A stretch of DNA of 17,378 bases from an uncultured Parasphingopyxis sp. (GCA_905479515.1 CAJQMX010000160.1:1-17378), one strand, 5' to 3'. Positions 7,623 to 15,447 are shown, counted from the stretch's first letter. Made by a program: numbers and translations. The notes: generated by a model from the letters alone, not told the origin.

Positions 7623-8707
7623 CCGTCCTGATCCAGTTCGGGGGCGGGGCGGACAGGCGGACCCGGCTCTTTCAAGAAACGTATCGCCGGGCCGATCTGG
7701 TGCGTGCCGTCCCTCTCAACAAGCATGCCACGTTCGGCCACCAGATCGCTGTCCATCGCTTCACGGAAATCGAGAACCGGGGCAAAGGCGACATCCTTGT
7801 CGGCGAACCATGCCTCCCATTCATCGCGCGTTTTCGCTGCGAAGGCGTCACTGAGAAAAGCCCGCAATGGGGCCTGCGGTTCACCTGCATCTGCCTCGCC
7901 AAGCGCAATGAGGTCAGGCCGGTCAAGCGCAGTGAGAAGATTGCGGACAAATTTCATCTCGCGTGCACCGAGCACAACGAACCGATCGTCTTTCGTCTTG
8001 TAGACATCGTAAAAAGCCGCGCCGCCGAGCGAGCGTTGCGACTGGGATCGCGGAGAGGCCCCGCCAACGATCGCGTTTCCGGCTGTGTGTGCGCTCCAGG
8101 GCAACATCGCATCAAACATCGCCGTGTCGATATAATCGCCCTGCCCGCTTTTCTCCCGTCCGATGAGCGCCATCAATATGGCCGATAGCGCGGTAAGCCC
8201 GGCCGCCATATCCCCCGATGCAACGCCGGGGACGACTGGCGCTCCGTCCGGTCCGTCATTCACCGATAAAAAGCCGGTCAACGCCTGCACGGCGAGATCA
8301 TGGGCCGGATGATGCGCCATTTTGCCCGTCTGCCCAAAGGCCGAGATAGAGCAATAAATGATGCGCGGATTGATGGCGGACACGGCGGCATAATCGAAGC
8401 CCAGCCGCTTCATGACGCCGGGCCGAAACCCTTCGACGAACACATCGGCTTCAGCGATCAGATTGCGCAGCCGCGCCTTGCCGGTTTCGCTTTTGAGGTC
8501 GAGCGTGATGCTCTGCTTCCCGCGATTGAGACTGCGGAACCAGACGGACTGACCGGCTTCCACAGGCAGCATATCGCGCGCCGGATCGCCGGCTGCTGGC
8601 TCGATCTTGATTACCTCTGCACCCTGATCAGCCATCATCATCGTCGCCATCGGCCCCGGCAGGAATAACGACAGATCGATAACCTTTATACCGTCAAGCT
8701 TCGCCAT
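7619..8707 (-). CDS. Class III CoA-transferase (CaiB/BaiF family)
   Basis: This is a 362-residue family III CoA-transferase that moves CoA between a donor thioester and a free carboxylic acid, commonly the activation step of a catabolic route. The N-terminus KLDGIKVIDLSLFLPGPMAT and EVIKIEPAAGDPAR are typical. D137 in HHPAHDLAVQALTGF aligns with the catalytic Asp that forms the aspartyl-CoA intermediate in formyl-CoA transferase. Length is slightly short for the family (about 380-430). Start: ATG 8707 fits the family N-terminus but has no ribosome site. An in-frame ATG at 8773 would add 22 residues, and a better ribosome site serves an overlapping leader frame that ends four bases before 8707 (separate entry). 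The gene is coupled (ATGA) to the downstream crotonase. Confidence 0.9.
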   Translation of the reverse strand: MAKLDGIKVIDLSLFLPGPMATMMMADQGAEVIKIEPAAGDPARDMLPVEAGQSVWFRSLNRGKQSITLDLKSETGKARLRNLIAEADVFVEGFRPGVMKRLGFDYAAVSAINPRIIYCSISAFGQTGKMAHHPAHDLAVQALTGFLSVNDGPDGAPVVPGVASGDMAAGLTALSAILMALIGREKSGQGDYIDTAMFDAMLPWSAHTAGNAIVGGASPRSQSQRSLGGAAFYDVYKTKDDRFVVLGAREMKFVRNLLTALDRPDLIALGEADAGEPQAPLRAFLSDAFAAKTRDEWEAWFADKDVAFAPVLDFREAMDSDLVAERGMLVERDGTHQIGPAIRFLKEPGPPVRPAPELDQDG

Positions 8708-8711
8708 GGGA

Positions 8712-8780
8712 TCAGACAGTGCCGCTGCGTTGCAGAGCGCGAAAATGCCCCGGTGAGCCGTGAATATTTGCATCGCGCAT
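8712..8780 (-). CDS. Possible 22-codon leader ORF upstream of the CoA-transferase
   Basis: ATG at 8780 follows GAAGGGA at a good ribosome-site distance and opens a 22-residue frame (starting MRDANIHG) that stops with TGA only four bases before the CoA-transferase ATG at 8707. Such spacing permits reinitiation. The alternative is that ribosomes start at the ATG at 8773 in the other frame, giving a longer transferase. There is no homology-like signal in the peptide. Confidence 0.3.
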   Translation of the reverse strand: MRDANIHGSPGHFRALQRSGTV

Positions 8781-8797
8781 TTTCGTTTCCCTTCAAA

Positions 8798-8947
8798 TCA
8801 GGCACCGATCAAACCCGCCGCCGCATTCCATGCCTTGAGTGCCGGGCGCGGTTCGTCAAGCTTCTCTTTGTTCCTGAAATGGATCGCCATTGAGCCGAAG
8901 GAACGGCGTGGAAGCCGATACGCGACTTGGGAATGGTCAATTGGCAT
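8798..8947 (-). CDS. Possible 49-residue small protein
   Basis: This is a short frame from ATG 8947, bounded upstream by an in-frame TGA three codons earlier. It ends with TGA at 8800-8798, just before the ribosome site that serves the leader ORF/CoA-transferase. The peptide is basic (LPRRSFGSMAIHFRNKEK) with an Ala-rich tail (KAWNAAAGLIGA). Codon third positions are moderately GC-rich. The ribosome site is weak and I recognise no family. It also occupies the upstream region of the antiporter gene, so it may be chance. Confidence 0.25.
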   Translation of the reverse strand: MPIDHSQVAYRLPRRSFGSMAIHFRNKEKLDEPRPALKAWNAAAGLIGA

Positions 8948-8984
8948 TGCCCGTCACCCGGATTTCATCCAGAGCTGATAGCCG

Positions 8985-10856
8985 ATGACCGACTATCTCT
9001 TGCTGATTTTTCTGTTTCTGATTGCCGGGGTGATCGCCGTTCCGCTGGCAACCCGCTTCGGCCTGGGTTCGGTGCTCGGCTATCTGATCGCTGGCATGAT
9101 CCTCAGCCCCGCATTGACCTTGCTGGGTGTTGATATCGTTTCGGTTCAGCATTTTGCCGAATTCGGCGTAGTCATGATGCTTTTCCTGGTCGGGCTCGAA
9201 CTCGAACCGCGCATGCTTTGGGCGATGCGCGCCAAGCTGATCGGCCTTGGCGGACTGCAGGTCGCAGGCACGACCGCCGCCGTTATGGCCGTCGCCATGA
9301 TGCTTGGTCAGCCATGGTCGATCGCGCTGGCAATCGGCCTTGTCCTGACCCTGTCATCCACCGCTATCGTCGTGCAGACGCTGAACGAGAAGGGCCTGTT
9401 GCGCAGCGATGGCGGGCAATCGAGCTTTGCCGTCCTGCTCTTTCAGGATGTCGCCGTCATCCCGATGCTGGCGCTTATTCCGCTGCTCGCCATGCCCGAA
9501 CTATTAGACAGTATCGCCCATGGCGCGGCTGGCGAGGATCATCGGTCAGCTTTGAGTCTCGTTGAAGGACTGCCCGCATGGCAGGCCGGGATCGTCACGC
9601 TGGGCGCGATTGCGGCGGTTGTCGCGGGCGGCGCATTGCTGACCCGGCCGATCTTCCGTTTTGTTGCGAGCGCGGGTCTGCGCGAACTGTTTACCGCCAC
9701 TGCGCTGATGATGGTCGTCGGTATCGCGTTGCTGATGTCGCTGGTCGGACTTTCTCCGGCACTCGGCACATTTCTTGCCGGTGTCGTTCTGGCGAACAGC
9801 GAATATCGGCACGAGCTGGAATCCAATATCGACCCCTTCCGGGGCCTGCTGCTCGGCCTGTTCTTCATGACCGTCGGCGCGGGGATCAATTTCGCGCTAC
9901 TGGCCGGCAATGCTGCCATTATCGCCGGGCTGACCCTGGGGCTGATCGCACTCAAGGTTTCGATCCTGCTGATACTGGCGCAGATATTCAAGCTTCGCGG
10001 AAGTGATCGCTGGCTGTTTGCCCTTGGACTGGCGCAAGCGGGTGAATTCGGCTTTGTCCTCCTTTCCCTCACCGTCGCCAATGGCGTTATCCCGCCCGCA
10101 ATCTCCGATCTGCTGCTGTTGATCGTTGCTCTGTCGATGATCCTGACACCGGCGCTTTTCATTCTTTACGACAAGGTGATCGCCCCGCGTTTTGCCGTCG
10201 GACAGGACCGCGAGGCCGATGTCATTGAGCATCAAGGCCCGATCATCATTGCTGGGCTTGGCCGATTTGGCGGGATCGTGAATCGTATGGTCAGAGGTGC
10301 CGGCTATGAAACCACGGTCGTTGACTATAGCTCCACCCAACTGGAAATGGTCCGGGCCTTTGGTGTCAATTGCTATTTTGGCGATGCGACGCGGCCGGAC
10401 CTGCTGCATGCGGCAGGTATCGACGAAGCCAAAGTGCTGGTGATCGCGATCGACGGCAAGGAGCAGATTACAAATCTGGTCCGCTATGCCGTTCAGACCT
10501 ACCCCCATCTCCATATCGTCGCCCGGGCGGTTGACCGCACCCATGTCTATGATCTTTTTTCCGTCGGATGCAGGGACATCATCCGCGAAACCTATGACAG
10601 TTCCATCCGCGCTGGGCGCTCGGTGCTGGAAGCCATGGGCATTGAACGTGTGGAAGCGGACCGCATGGCCTCCGAATTCGATATCCTCGACCGCAAGGCC
10701 ATGGTCGATATGGCGCGCGCCTATGATATCGATGTGCCTGCACATCAGAACGAGGCCTTTATCGCCCTCCTAAATGAGCTGAGAGATGACTGGGAAGAGC
10801 AATTGCGCGGGAAAATGATGCCGCAGCCGAAAAGCGGCGACATTGATCCAAACTAA
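8985..10856 (+). CDS. Monovalent cation:proton antiporter-2 (KefB/KefC-like) with RCK domain
   Basis: This is a 623-residue inner-membrane transporter of the CPA2 family, coupling K+ (or Na+) and H+ movement. Residues ~1-385 form about a dozen hydrophobic segments with the family pattern GLGSVLGYLIAGM near residue 25, FLVGLELEPRMLW (~67-79) and LALGLVLTLSSTAIVVQ (~115-130). A TrkA-N/RCK nucleotide-binding domain starts at about 417 with the Rossmann motif IIAGLGRFGG and continues with YFGDATRPDLLHAAGI, as in Kef ligand-gating domains. The length and architecture match glutathione-gated KefB/KefC, but the quinone-reductase-like ancillary gene (KefG/KefF) is not adjacent. The start is ATG 8985 with only a weak ribosome site. 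It is probably independent of the acyl-CoA genes around it. Confidence 0.92.
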   Translation: MTDYLLLIFLFLIAGVIAVPLATRFGLGSVLGYLIAGMILSPALTLLGVDIVSVQHFAEFGVVMMLFLVGLELEPRMLWAMRAKLIGLGGLQVAGTTAAVMAVAMMLGQPWSIALAIGLVLTLSSTAIVVQTLNEKGLLRSDGGQSSFAVLLFQDVAVIPMLALIPLLAMPELLDSIAHGAAGEDHRSALSLVEGLPAWQAGIVTLGAIAAVVAGGALLTRPIFRFVASAGLRELFTATALMMVVGIALLMSLVGLSPALGTFLAGVVLANSEYRHELESNIDPFRGLLLGLFFMTVGAGINFALLAGNAAIIAGLTLGLIALKVSILLILAQIFKLRGSDRWLFALGLAQAGEFGFVLLSLTVANGVIPPAISDLLLLIVALSMILTPALFILYDKVIAPRFAVGQDREADVIEHQGPIIIAGLGRFGGIVNRMVRGAGYETTVVDYSSTQLEMVRAFGVNCYFGDATRPDLLHAAGIDEAKVLVIAIDGKEQITNLVRYAVQTYPHLHIVARAVDRTHVYDLFSVGCRDIIRETYDSSIRAGRSVLEAMGIERVEADRMASEFDILDRKAMVDMARAYDIDVPAHQNEAFIALLNELRDDWEEQLRGKMMPQPKSGDIDPN

Positions 10857-10899
10857 CGGTTGACGTTGGGGCATCCTGTTGTTGCAGACAGACCGGCTT

Positions 10900-10917
10900 C
10901 AGGAAGGACGCCTCCTG
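10900..10917. repeat. Short inverted repeat downstream of the antiporter gene
   Basis: CAGGA (10900-10904) and TCCTG (10913-10917) can pair across an 8-base loop. It sits 44 bases after the antiporter stop. It lacks a T-run immediately after it, so terminator function is doubtful. Confidence 0.25.
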
Positions 10918-10926
10918 GACTCCGAT

Positions 10927-10942
10927 GATCGCCCGGGCGATC
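10927..10942. promoter_or_regulatory. Perfect 16-bp palindrome upstream of the paired acyl-CoA dehydrogenases
   Basis: GATCGCCCGGGCGATC is a perfect 16-base palindrome in the 156-base gap between the antiporter gene and the acyl-CoA dehydrogenase pair. It lies about 20 bases upstream of a candidate -35 element. It could be an operator. Alternatively it could form a 6-bp GC-rich hairpin (CCGG loop) that, with the TTTT at 10955-10958, helps terminate antiporter transcription. AAAAG-CCC-CTTTT at 10946-10958 is a further small dyad. Confidence 0.4.
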
Positions 10943-10961
10943 CCCAAAAGCCCCTTTTCTG

Positions 10962-10990
10962 TTGCTGACGGACGTGTAAGTAAGACAATA
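10962..10990 (+). promoter_or_regulatory. Candidate promoter of the paired acyl-CoA dehydrogenase genes
   Basis: TTGCTG (10962-10967), a 17-base spacer and ACAATA (10985-10990) resemble a sigma-70 promoter. The ATG at 11013 follows a strong GAGGAG ribosome site, leaving a very short leader. This is a by-eye match only. Confidence 0.35.
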
Positions 10991-11012
10991 AAAGAGCCGA
11001 GGAGACCATCCG

Positions 11013-12209
11013 ATGAATCTGGAATTCAGCCCCGAAGAACAAGCGTTCCGCAAAGAAGTGCGGGCCTTTATCGAAGAAAATTATCCCAAACAGGCCTCGG
11101 CTGACAGTTTGCGTGACGATATGTCCGCGGAAGAGCTGGTCGCCTGGCACAAAATCCTTGGCAAAAAAGGCTGGTCGGTTCCTGCATGGCCTGAGCAATA
11201 TGGCGGCACGGGCTGGACGCCGACCCAGCGCTATATCTGGGGCGAGGAAAATGCCCGGGTCAACGCGATCATGCCCCTGCCCTTTGGCACGTCGATGGTC
11301 GGACCGGTCATCTATACTTTTGGCAATGAGGCGCAGAAGGAACAGCATCTGCCCGGCATTCGCAGCGGCGATGTCTGGTGGTGTCAGGGCTATTCCGAGC
11401 CAGGCGCAGGTTCCGATCTCGCTTCACTGAAAACCACGGCTGTTCGCGACGGCGATCACTATGTGCTGAACGGCCAGAAAACCTGGACGACGCTGGCGCA
11501 ACATGCCGATTGGGGCTTTTTCCTGTGCCGGACCGATCCCGATGCCGCAAAGCCGCAGGAAGGCATCAGCTTCATCCTTGCCGATATGCGCACACCGGGT
11601 ATCGAGGTCAGGCCGATCAAGCTCATCGATGGCGGCTATGAGGTCAATGAGACATGGCTGACAGACGTGCGCGTTCCGGTCGAGAATCTGATTGGCGAAG
11701 AGAATAAGGGCTGGACCTATGCCAAGTTCCTGCTCGCCCATGAGCGTTCCGGCATTGCTGGTGTCGCTCGCTCCAAGCGCGGTGTGGAACAACTGCGCGA
11801 TATTGCGAAATCTGAGGTACTCGACGGCGAGCCGTTGATGCAGGATTTCGATTTTGCCCGCAAAGTCAGCCAGCTCGAAATCGATCTGGCGGCGCTCGAA
11901 ATTACCGAGTTGCGGACACTCGCGGGTGAACAGGCCGGGCGCGGCCCGGGGCCGGAAAGCTCGATTCTCAAGATCAAGGGCACCGAGATCCAGCAGCGTC
12001 TGACCGAGCTCGCGCTCGAAGCCGTCGGCCATTATGGCACGCCCTATTACCGCGCCGTCGCCGATGCCGGATCGAACGAATATCCGATCGGTCCCGATTA
12101 TGCCCAGCACAGCGCCGGTTCCTATTTCAACATGCGCAAGACATCGATCTATGGCGGGTCCAACGAGATCCAGCGCAACATCATCACCAAAATGATTCTC
12201 GGCCTCTAG
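11013..12209 (+). CDS. Acyl-CoA dehydrogenase, subunit 1 of a probable heteromeric pair
   Basis: This is a 398-residue acyl-CoA dehydrogenase-family protein. The N-terminus (LEFSPEEQAFRKEVRAFIEENYP), the middle-domain motif WCQGYSEPGAGSDLASLKTTA (124-144) and the C-terminal IYGGSNEIQRNIITKMILGL are typical of the FadE/ChsE type found in steroid- and terpenoid-degrading actinobacteria and proteobacteria. A glutamate in LAHERSG (E244) is at the position used as catalytic base in isovaleryl-/long-chain enzymes and in the active subunit of heterotetrameric ChsE complexes. The MCAD-type Glu and the Arg-x-QFG flavin motif are not evident. A strong GAGGAG site precedes the ATG. The second acyl-CoA dehydrogenase gene follows after 35 bases, which supports an alpha2-beta2 assembly. 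Confidence 0.92.
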   Translation: MNLEFSPEEQAFRKEVRAFIEENYPKQASADSLRDDMSAEELVAWHKILGKKGWSVPAWPEQYGGTGWTPTQRYIWGEENARVNAIMPLPFGTSMVGPVIYTFGNEAQKEQHLPGIRSGDVWWCQGYSEPGAGSDLASLKTTAVRDGDHYVLNGQKTWTTLAQHADWGFFLCRTDPDAAKPQEGISFILADMRTPGIEVRPIKLIDGGYEVNETWLTDVRVPVENLIGEENKGWTYAKFLLAHERSGIAGVARSKRGVEQLRDIAKSEVLDGEPLMQDFDFARKVSQLEIDLAALEITELRTLAGEQAGRGPGPESSILKIKGTEIQQRLTELALEAVGHYGTPYYRAVADAGSNEYPIGPDYAQHSAGSYFNMRKTSIYGGSNEIQRNIITKMILGL

Positions 12210-12244
12210 TCAGAGTCTAAGCCAGAGATACCGGGAGAGAATTT

Positions 12245-13381
12245 GTGGATTTCAATTTTACCGACGAACAGACGATGGTGCGCGACAGCCTTAGCCGGCT
12301 GGTTCGTGAGAATTATGATTTCGAGACGCGCCGCGCCGCGATTGAAAGTGACAGCGGCTGGCGGCCGGAAATCTGGGCACAGCTGGCCGAGCTTGGCCTG
12401 CTGGGCATGCCCTTTTCCGAAGCCGATGGCGGCTTTGGCGGCGGGGCTATCGATTCCCTGATCGTGATGGAAGAATTCGGCAAAGGCCTTGTCGTCGAGC
12501 CTTTTGTGCCGACCGTGGTCTGCGCAGGCGGGTTCCTGAAGCACGCCGGAACCGATGCCCAAAAGGCCGAGCATATCGGCGGGATCGTCGATGGCAGCCG
12601 TATTTATGCCTTTGCCTATGCCGAGCCGCGGGGCCGCTATGACCTTGCCGATCTGGAAACAACTGCGAAGCGCGATGGCGAGAGCTATGTCCTTAATGGC
12701 CACAAGGCGGTCGTCATCGGCGCGCCCTGGGCCAGCCACCTGATCGTCACGGCGCGCACATCCGGCGAACGGCGGGACCGGGACGGCATCTCCGTTTTCG
12801 TCGTCGACAAATCGGCAGACGGCATCGTGACCCGCGACTATCCGACGGTCGATGGCCGCCGGGCTTCGGAAGTCTATTTCGAAAATGTCTCGATACCAGC
12901 CGATGCGCTGATCGGTGAGGAGGGCAATGCCCTTCCGCTGATCGAACTGGTCAGCGATGAAGCGATTGCTGCTCTATCCGCCGAAGCTTGCGGCGCGATG
13001 AAGGTCGCGCATGAAATGACCGTGGAATATTCACGCCAGCGCAAACAGTTCGGCACGCCCATCGGCAAGTTCCAGGTGCTGCAGCACCGGATGGTCGACA
13101 TGTTTACCGAGCTCGAACAGTCCGTTTCCATGACCTATCTCGCGACGCTCCGGCTGGGTGACGATGAACGCGAGCGCAAGCTCGCCTGTGCCGCTGCCAA
13201 GGTGCGGATCGGGCAAGCGGCTCACCATATCGGACAGGAAGCTATCCAAATTCATGGCGGCATGGGCATGACCGACGAACTTGCCATCGGCCATTATTTC
13301 AAGCGGCTGACGATCTATGATTCCGAATTCGGCAATGTGGATCACCACATGAAACGCCATGTGGCGCTGAGCAGCAGCTAG
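12245..13381 (+). CDS. Acyl-CoA dehydrogenase, subunit 2 of a probable heteromeric pair
   Basis: This is a 378-residue acyl-CoA dehydrogenase homologue starting at GTG with GGGAGAGA directly upstream, 35 bases after the first subunit gene. It carries the flavin-contact motif RKQFGTPIGKFQ (266-277) and GGMGMTDELAIGHYFKRL (338-355; E345 at the MCAD-type position). The region that holds the alternative catalytic Glu reads ELVSDEAIAALSAE, without the canonical LER. The substrate/flavin middle segment is degenerate (AYAEPRGRYDLADLETTA instead of SEPxAGSD). This division of features between two adjacent genes matches known heterotetrameric acyl-CoA dehydrogenases, where flavin-site parts come from both subunits. 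It is unlikely to act alone. The gene ends before a hairpin shared with the convergent oxidoreductase gene. Confidence 0.9.
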   Translation: MDFNFTDEQTMVRDSLSRLVRENYDFETRRAAIESDSGWRPEIWAQLAELGLLGMPFSEADGGFGGGAIDSLIVMEEFGKGLVVEPFVPTVVCAGGFLKHAGTDAQKAEHIGGIVDGSRIYAFAYAEPRGRYDLADLETTAKRDGESYVLNGHKAVVIGAPWASHLIVTARTSGERRDRDGISVFVVDKSADGIVTRDYPTVDGRRASEVYFENVSIPADALIGEEGNALPLIELVSDEAIAALSAEACGAMKVAHEMTVEYSRQRKQFGTPIGKFQVLQHRMVDMFTELEQSVSMTYLATLRLGDDERERKLACAAAKVRIGQAAHHIGQEAIQIHGGMGMTDELAIGHYFKRLTIYDSEFGNVDHHMKRHVALSSS

Positions 13382-13394
13382 CCTGCATATCGCT

Positions 13395-13422
13395 GCCACC
13401 GCACCCTGATGGGAACGGTGGC
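13395..13422. terminator. Hairpin between convergent genes, possible bidirectional terminator
   Basis: GCCACCG (13395-13401) pairs with CGGTGGC (13416-13422), and an inner CCC/GGG could extend the helix around a TGAT loop. It lies in the 62-base gap between the acyl-CoA dehydrogenase stop and the convergent oxidoreductase stop, where a shared terminator is expected. There is no clear T-run on either side, so strength is uncertain. Confidence 0.45.
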
Positions 13423-13443
13423 GGCAAAGCCACTTTGGTTGCG

Positions 13444-14580
13444 CTAACCCTGTTGCGGACAGATCAGGAATTTCTCGCCGGTCGTCTTCGCATAATAGCG
13501 GGCGACGATATCGGCTTGCAGCGCCTCTACGAGCGAGATTTCGTCCGTATAATGGCTGGCAAAGGTTGTTTTGAGTTCCGCCACGACGCGCGCCCGCAGA
13601 CGCTCACCCACCTCGACCCCGGCTTTGGCAAGGAAGTTTGGCAGCAGCCATCCGCCAACGCCCCAGGCCATGCCATAACCGCGGTTCAACATGGTCGGCG
13701 AGACATCGAGGCCGCCATACAGATAGACCTGCTTATGCGCGACCGACCCGTAAATGCTGTAAGCACCCGGCGTGCGCGAGGCGGCAGCTTCCATGGCGCT
13801 TAAAATCTTGGAGGCCAGATCCCCGCCGCCTGTTGCATCAAAGGCGAGGGTAGCGCCGGTGGCATGGATGGCATCGGTCAGATCGGCCTGAAACGTCTCG
13901 CTGCTGCTGTCACAGACATATTTGGCGCCCATATCGCGCAGCATCTGCGCCTGTTCCGGGCGGCGCACCACATTGACCAGTTCCACCCCATCGGCCTGAC
14001 AAATACGATTCAGCATCTGGCCGAGATTGGAGGCGGCCGCTGTATGCACGAGCGCCGTATGCCCTTCCATCCGCATCGTCTCTACCATCGACAAGGCGGT
14101 GAGCGGATTGACGAAACAGGATGCTCCGTCTTTTGCCGTATGTTCGGGCAGCAAAGCCATGCACATGCCAGCGGGCAGGCACCGATATTCGGCGTACATG
14201 CCGCCGCCCATCACGGCGACCGTCTTACCCATCAGCGCCTGCGACACATCATCGTCCCCGGCAGCGACAACCGTTCCGGCGCCTTCATTGCCAAGCGGCA
14301 ATGGCTGGCCGATCCGCGCCTTCATCACGGCCATGCCCTGCGGTGATACCGGCGCGGTCAGCACTGTCGCGCTGCCTTCGCCGCTGGACTCGGCCTCGGC
14401 CATGCTGGCCCAGCCAAACATCACGCCCTGATCGGATGGATTGATCGGTGCCGCTTCCACCCGGACAAGAACCTGGCCCTCCCTGGGGGTGGGCATGGGC
14501 TGCTCAACCAGTTCCATGCGAAGCTCTCCGTCTTCGCTCACAGTCGACATCATCTGCAGAAAGGTGGAGGGTAGGGTCAT
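13444..14580 (-). CDS. Zinc-free MDR-superfamily NAD(P)H oxidoreductase
   Basis: This is a 378-residue medium-chain dehydrogenase/reductase of the quinone/enoyl-thioester reductase type. The GroES-like domain has PINPSD (45-50) and LGNEGAGTVVAAG (96-108). The nucleotide domain begins around VHTAAASNLGQML (178-190), where the Ala-Ser variant replaces the usual GxGxxG. No structural- or catalytic-zinc cysteine set is present. The stretch between NPSD and the GNEGAG motif (about residues 56-92) is longer than in simple quinone reductases and rich in Ala, Ser and Glu. AGGAG lies 6 bases before the ATG at 14580; an immediately upstream ATG at 14583 is too close to it. It is downstream of the 2-oxoacid dehydrogenase operon on the same strand after a 168-base gap. 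An enoyl-CoA reductase role would fit the cluster but is not shown. Confidence 0.87.
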   Translation of the reverse strand: MTLPSTFLQMMSTVSEDGELRMELVEQPMPTPREGQVLVRVEAAPINPSDQGVMFGWASMAEAESSGEGSATVLTAPVSPQGMAVMKARIGQPLPLGNEGAGTVVAAGDDDVSQALMGKTVAVMGGGMYAEYRCLPAGMCMALLPEHTAKDGASCFVNPLTALSMVETMRMEGHTALVHTAAASNLGQMLNRICQADGVELVNVVRRPEQAQMLRDMGAKYVCDSSSETFQADLTDAIHATGATLAFDATGGGDLASKILSAMEAAASRTPGAYSIYGSVAHKQVYLYGGLDVSPTMLNRGYGMAWGVGGWLLPNFLAKAGVEVGERLRARVVAELKTTFASHYTDEISLVEALQADIVARYYAKTTGEKFLICPQQG

Positions 14581-14655
14581 CATTCTCTCCTGAATTTCAG
14601 TTTCGATGAACCACCTACAGAGTTTGGATGGCTGTGTCTTGCTAATGTGCAGGTT

Positions 14656-14751
14656 CTAGCCACTGTTTCGCAGCGCCGTCGCAATCGCGTTGATCGCATG
14701 CCGGATGCCTTCCGGAATGCGCGGATATAGCGGATTCAGCGCCCCCGTCCG
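14656..14751 (-). other. In-frame C-terminal-like extension after the TAG of the ligase gene
   Basis: Directly after the ligase TAG (14754-14752) the same frame runs 31 codons to a second TAG (14658-14656). The peptide is protein-like: a Pro-rich turn (ALNPLYPRIPEG) followed by a probable amphipathic helix (IRHAINAIATALRNSG), with GC-rich third positions like the neighbouring genes. It may be the original C-terminus cut off by a nonsense change, a readthrough product, or a sequencing error at one base. Confidence 0.4.
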
Positions 14752-15447
14752 CTAGCGGATTTTGATGGCCAAGTTTTCATGAATGCAGGCATGGGATGCG
14801 CGGCGATAGGCGGATGGGCGGCCGAGATCGTGTTCGAATTGCTCGATGATCTCAAGGTCCTGATCATGATGCATGACTGCGATGCTTGCATGGGCCAAGG
14901 TCGCGATGGCCTTGCCACGGGATCGGACAAAAGCCGCGGTGCCGCCGATCTTGCGATCGGATAGGCAGATGTTGAACCGGCCATCGCAATGCGAGCCGGC
15001 TACCGAACCGATTGTCGCTGGCAATCCCATCGATCGCAATGCCGGAACTACCATGTCAATTATCGGCGCATAATAGCCAGACAGCGAGTGATTAGTGACC
15101 CATGACGCGATGCTGATATTGACGATATGGGAACCGTGAATGACCGCCGTTCCGCCTGAAACGCGATGGACGACCAGCAAGATGCAGTTCCCGGCGGCTA
15201 CCGCAAAATTGGGTTCTCTCTGCACCGTACGGGGGACCACCAGACAATCGCCATTTTGCCAAATTCGGACCAGCGGACCTTGGTGCCCGCCCGCCAACAA
15301 GCGATCGAGCAATAGCCCATCGCCGTCTATATTGGCCTGGCAATCGTCAAGCATCCGATCCACGCCAATGCCTGCAAAACAGCCTGCGAGCCTGTCAGCA
15401 AAACGCGATCCGGCATCAAGGCGCGGGGATGAAATTTTCAAGGGCAT
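14752..15447 (-). CDS. Lipoate-protein ligase A-like protein (BPL/LPL family)
   Basis: This protein belongs to the biotin/lipoate ligase fold family and should attach lipoate (or octanoate) to a lipoyl-domain lysine, or transfer it. The lipoate-binding signature is HRVSGGTAVIH (94-104; compare RRxSGGGAVxH in LplA). The second motif is LSDRKIGGTA (162-171), with K166 at the position of the catalytic lysine of LplA. The N-terminal substrate segment is DDCQANIDGDGLLLDRLL (35-52). As drawn it is 231 residues from ATG 15447, overlapping the E2 gene by 32 bases. A shorter start at 15354 (200 residues) also fits the family, and neither has a strong ribosome site. The C-terminus stops early at a TAG followed by in-frame coding-like sequence. 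Its place directly after a lipoyl-domain gene suggests that domain is its substrate. Confidence 0.8.
   Translation of the reverse strand: MPLKISSPRLDAGSRFADRLAGCFAGIGVDRMLDDCQANIDGDGLLLDRLLAGGHQGPLVRIWQNGDCLVVPRTVQREPNFAVAAGNCILLVVHRVSGGTAVIHGSHIVNISIASWVTNHSLSGYYAPIIDMVVPALRSMGLPATIGSVAGSHCDGRFNICLSDRKIGGTAAFVRSRGKAIATLAHASIAVMHHDQDLEIIEQFEHDLGRPSAYRRASHACIHENLAIKIR

Noticed and set aside
9897..10745. 282-codon frame opposite the antiporter RCK region
   Set aside because: Antisense shadow: no recognisable motif, while the plus strand encodes intact antiporter motifs throughout.
11424..12110. 228-codon minus-strand frame inside the first paired dehydrogenase
   Set aside because: Antisense shadow of a gene with full family motifs.
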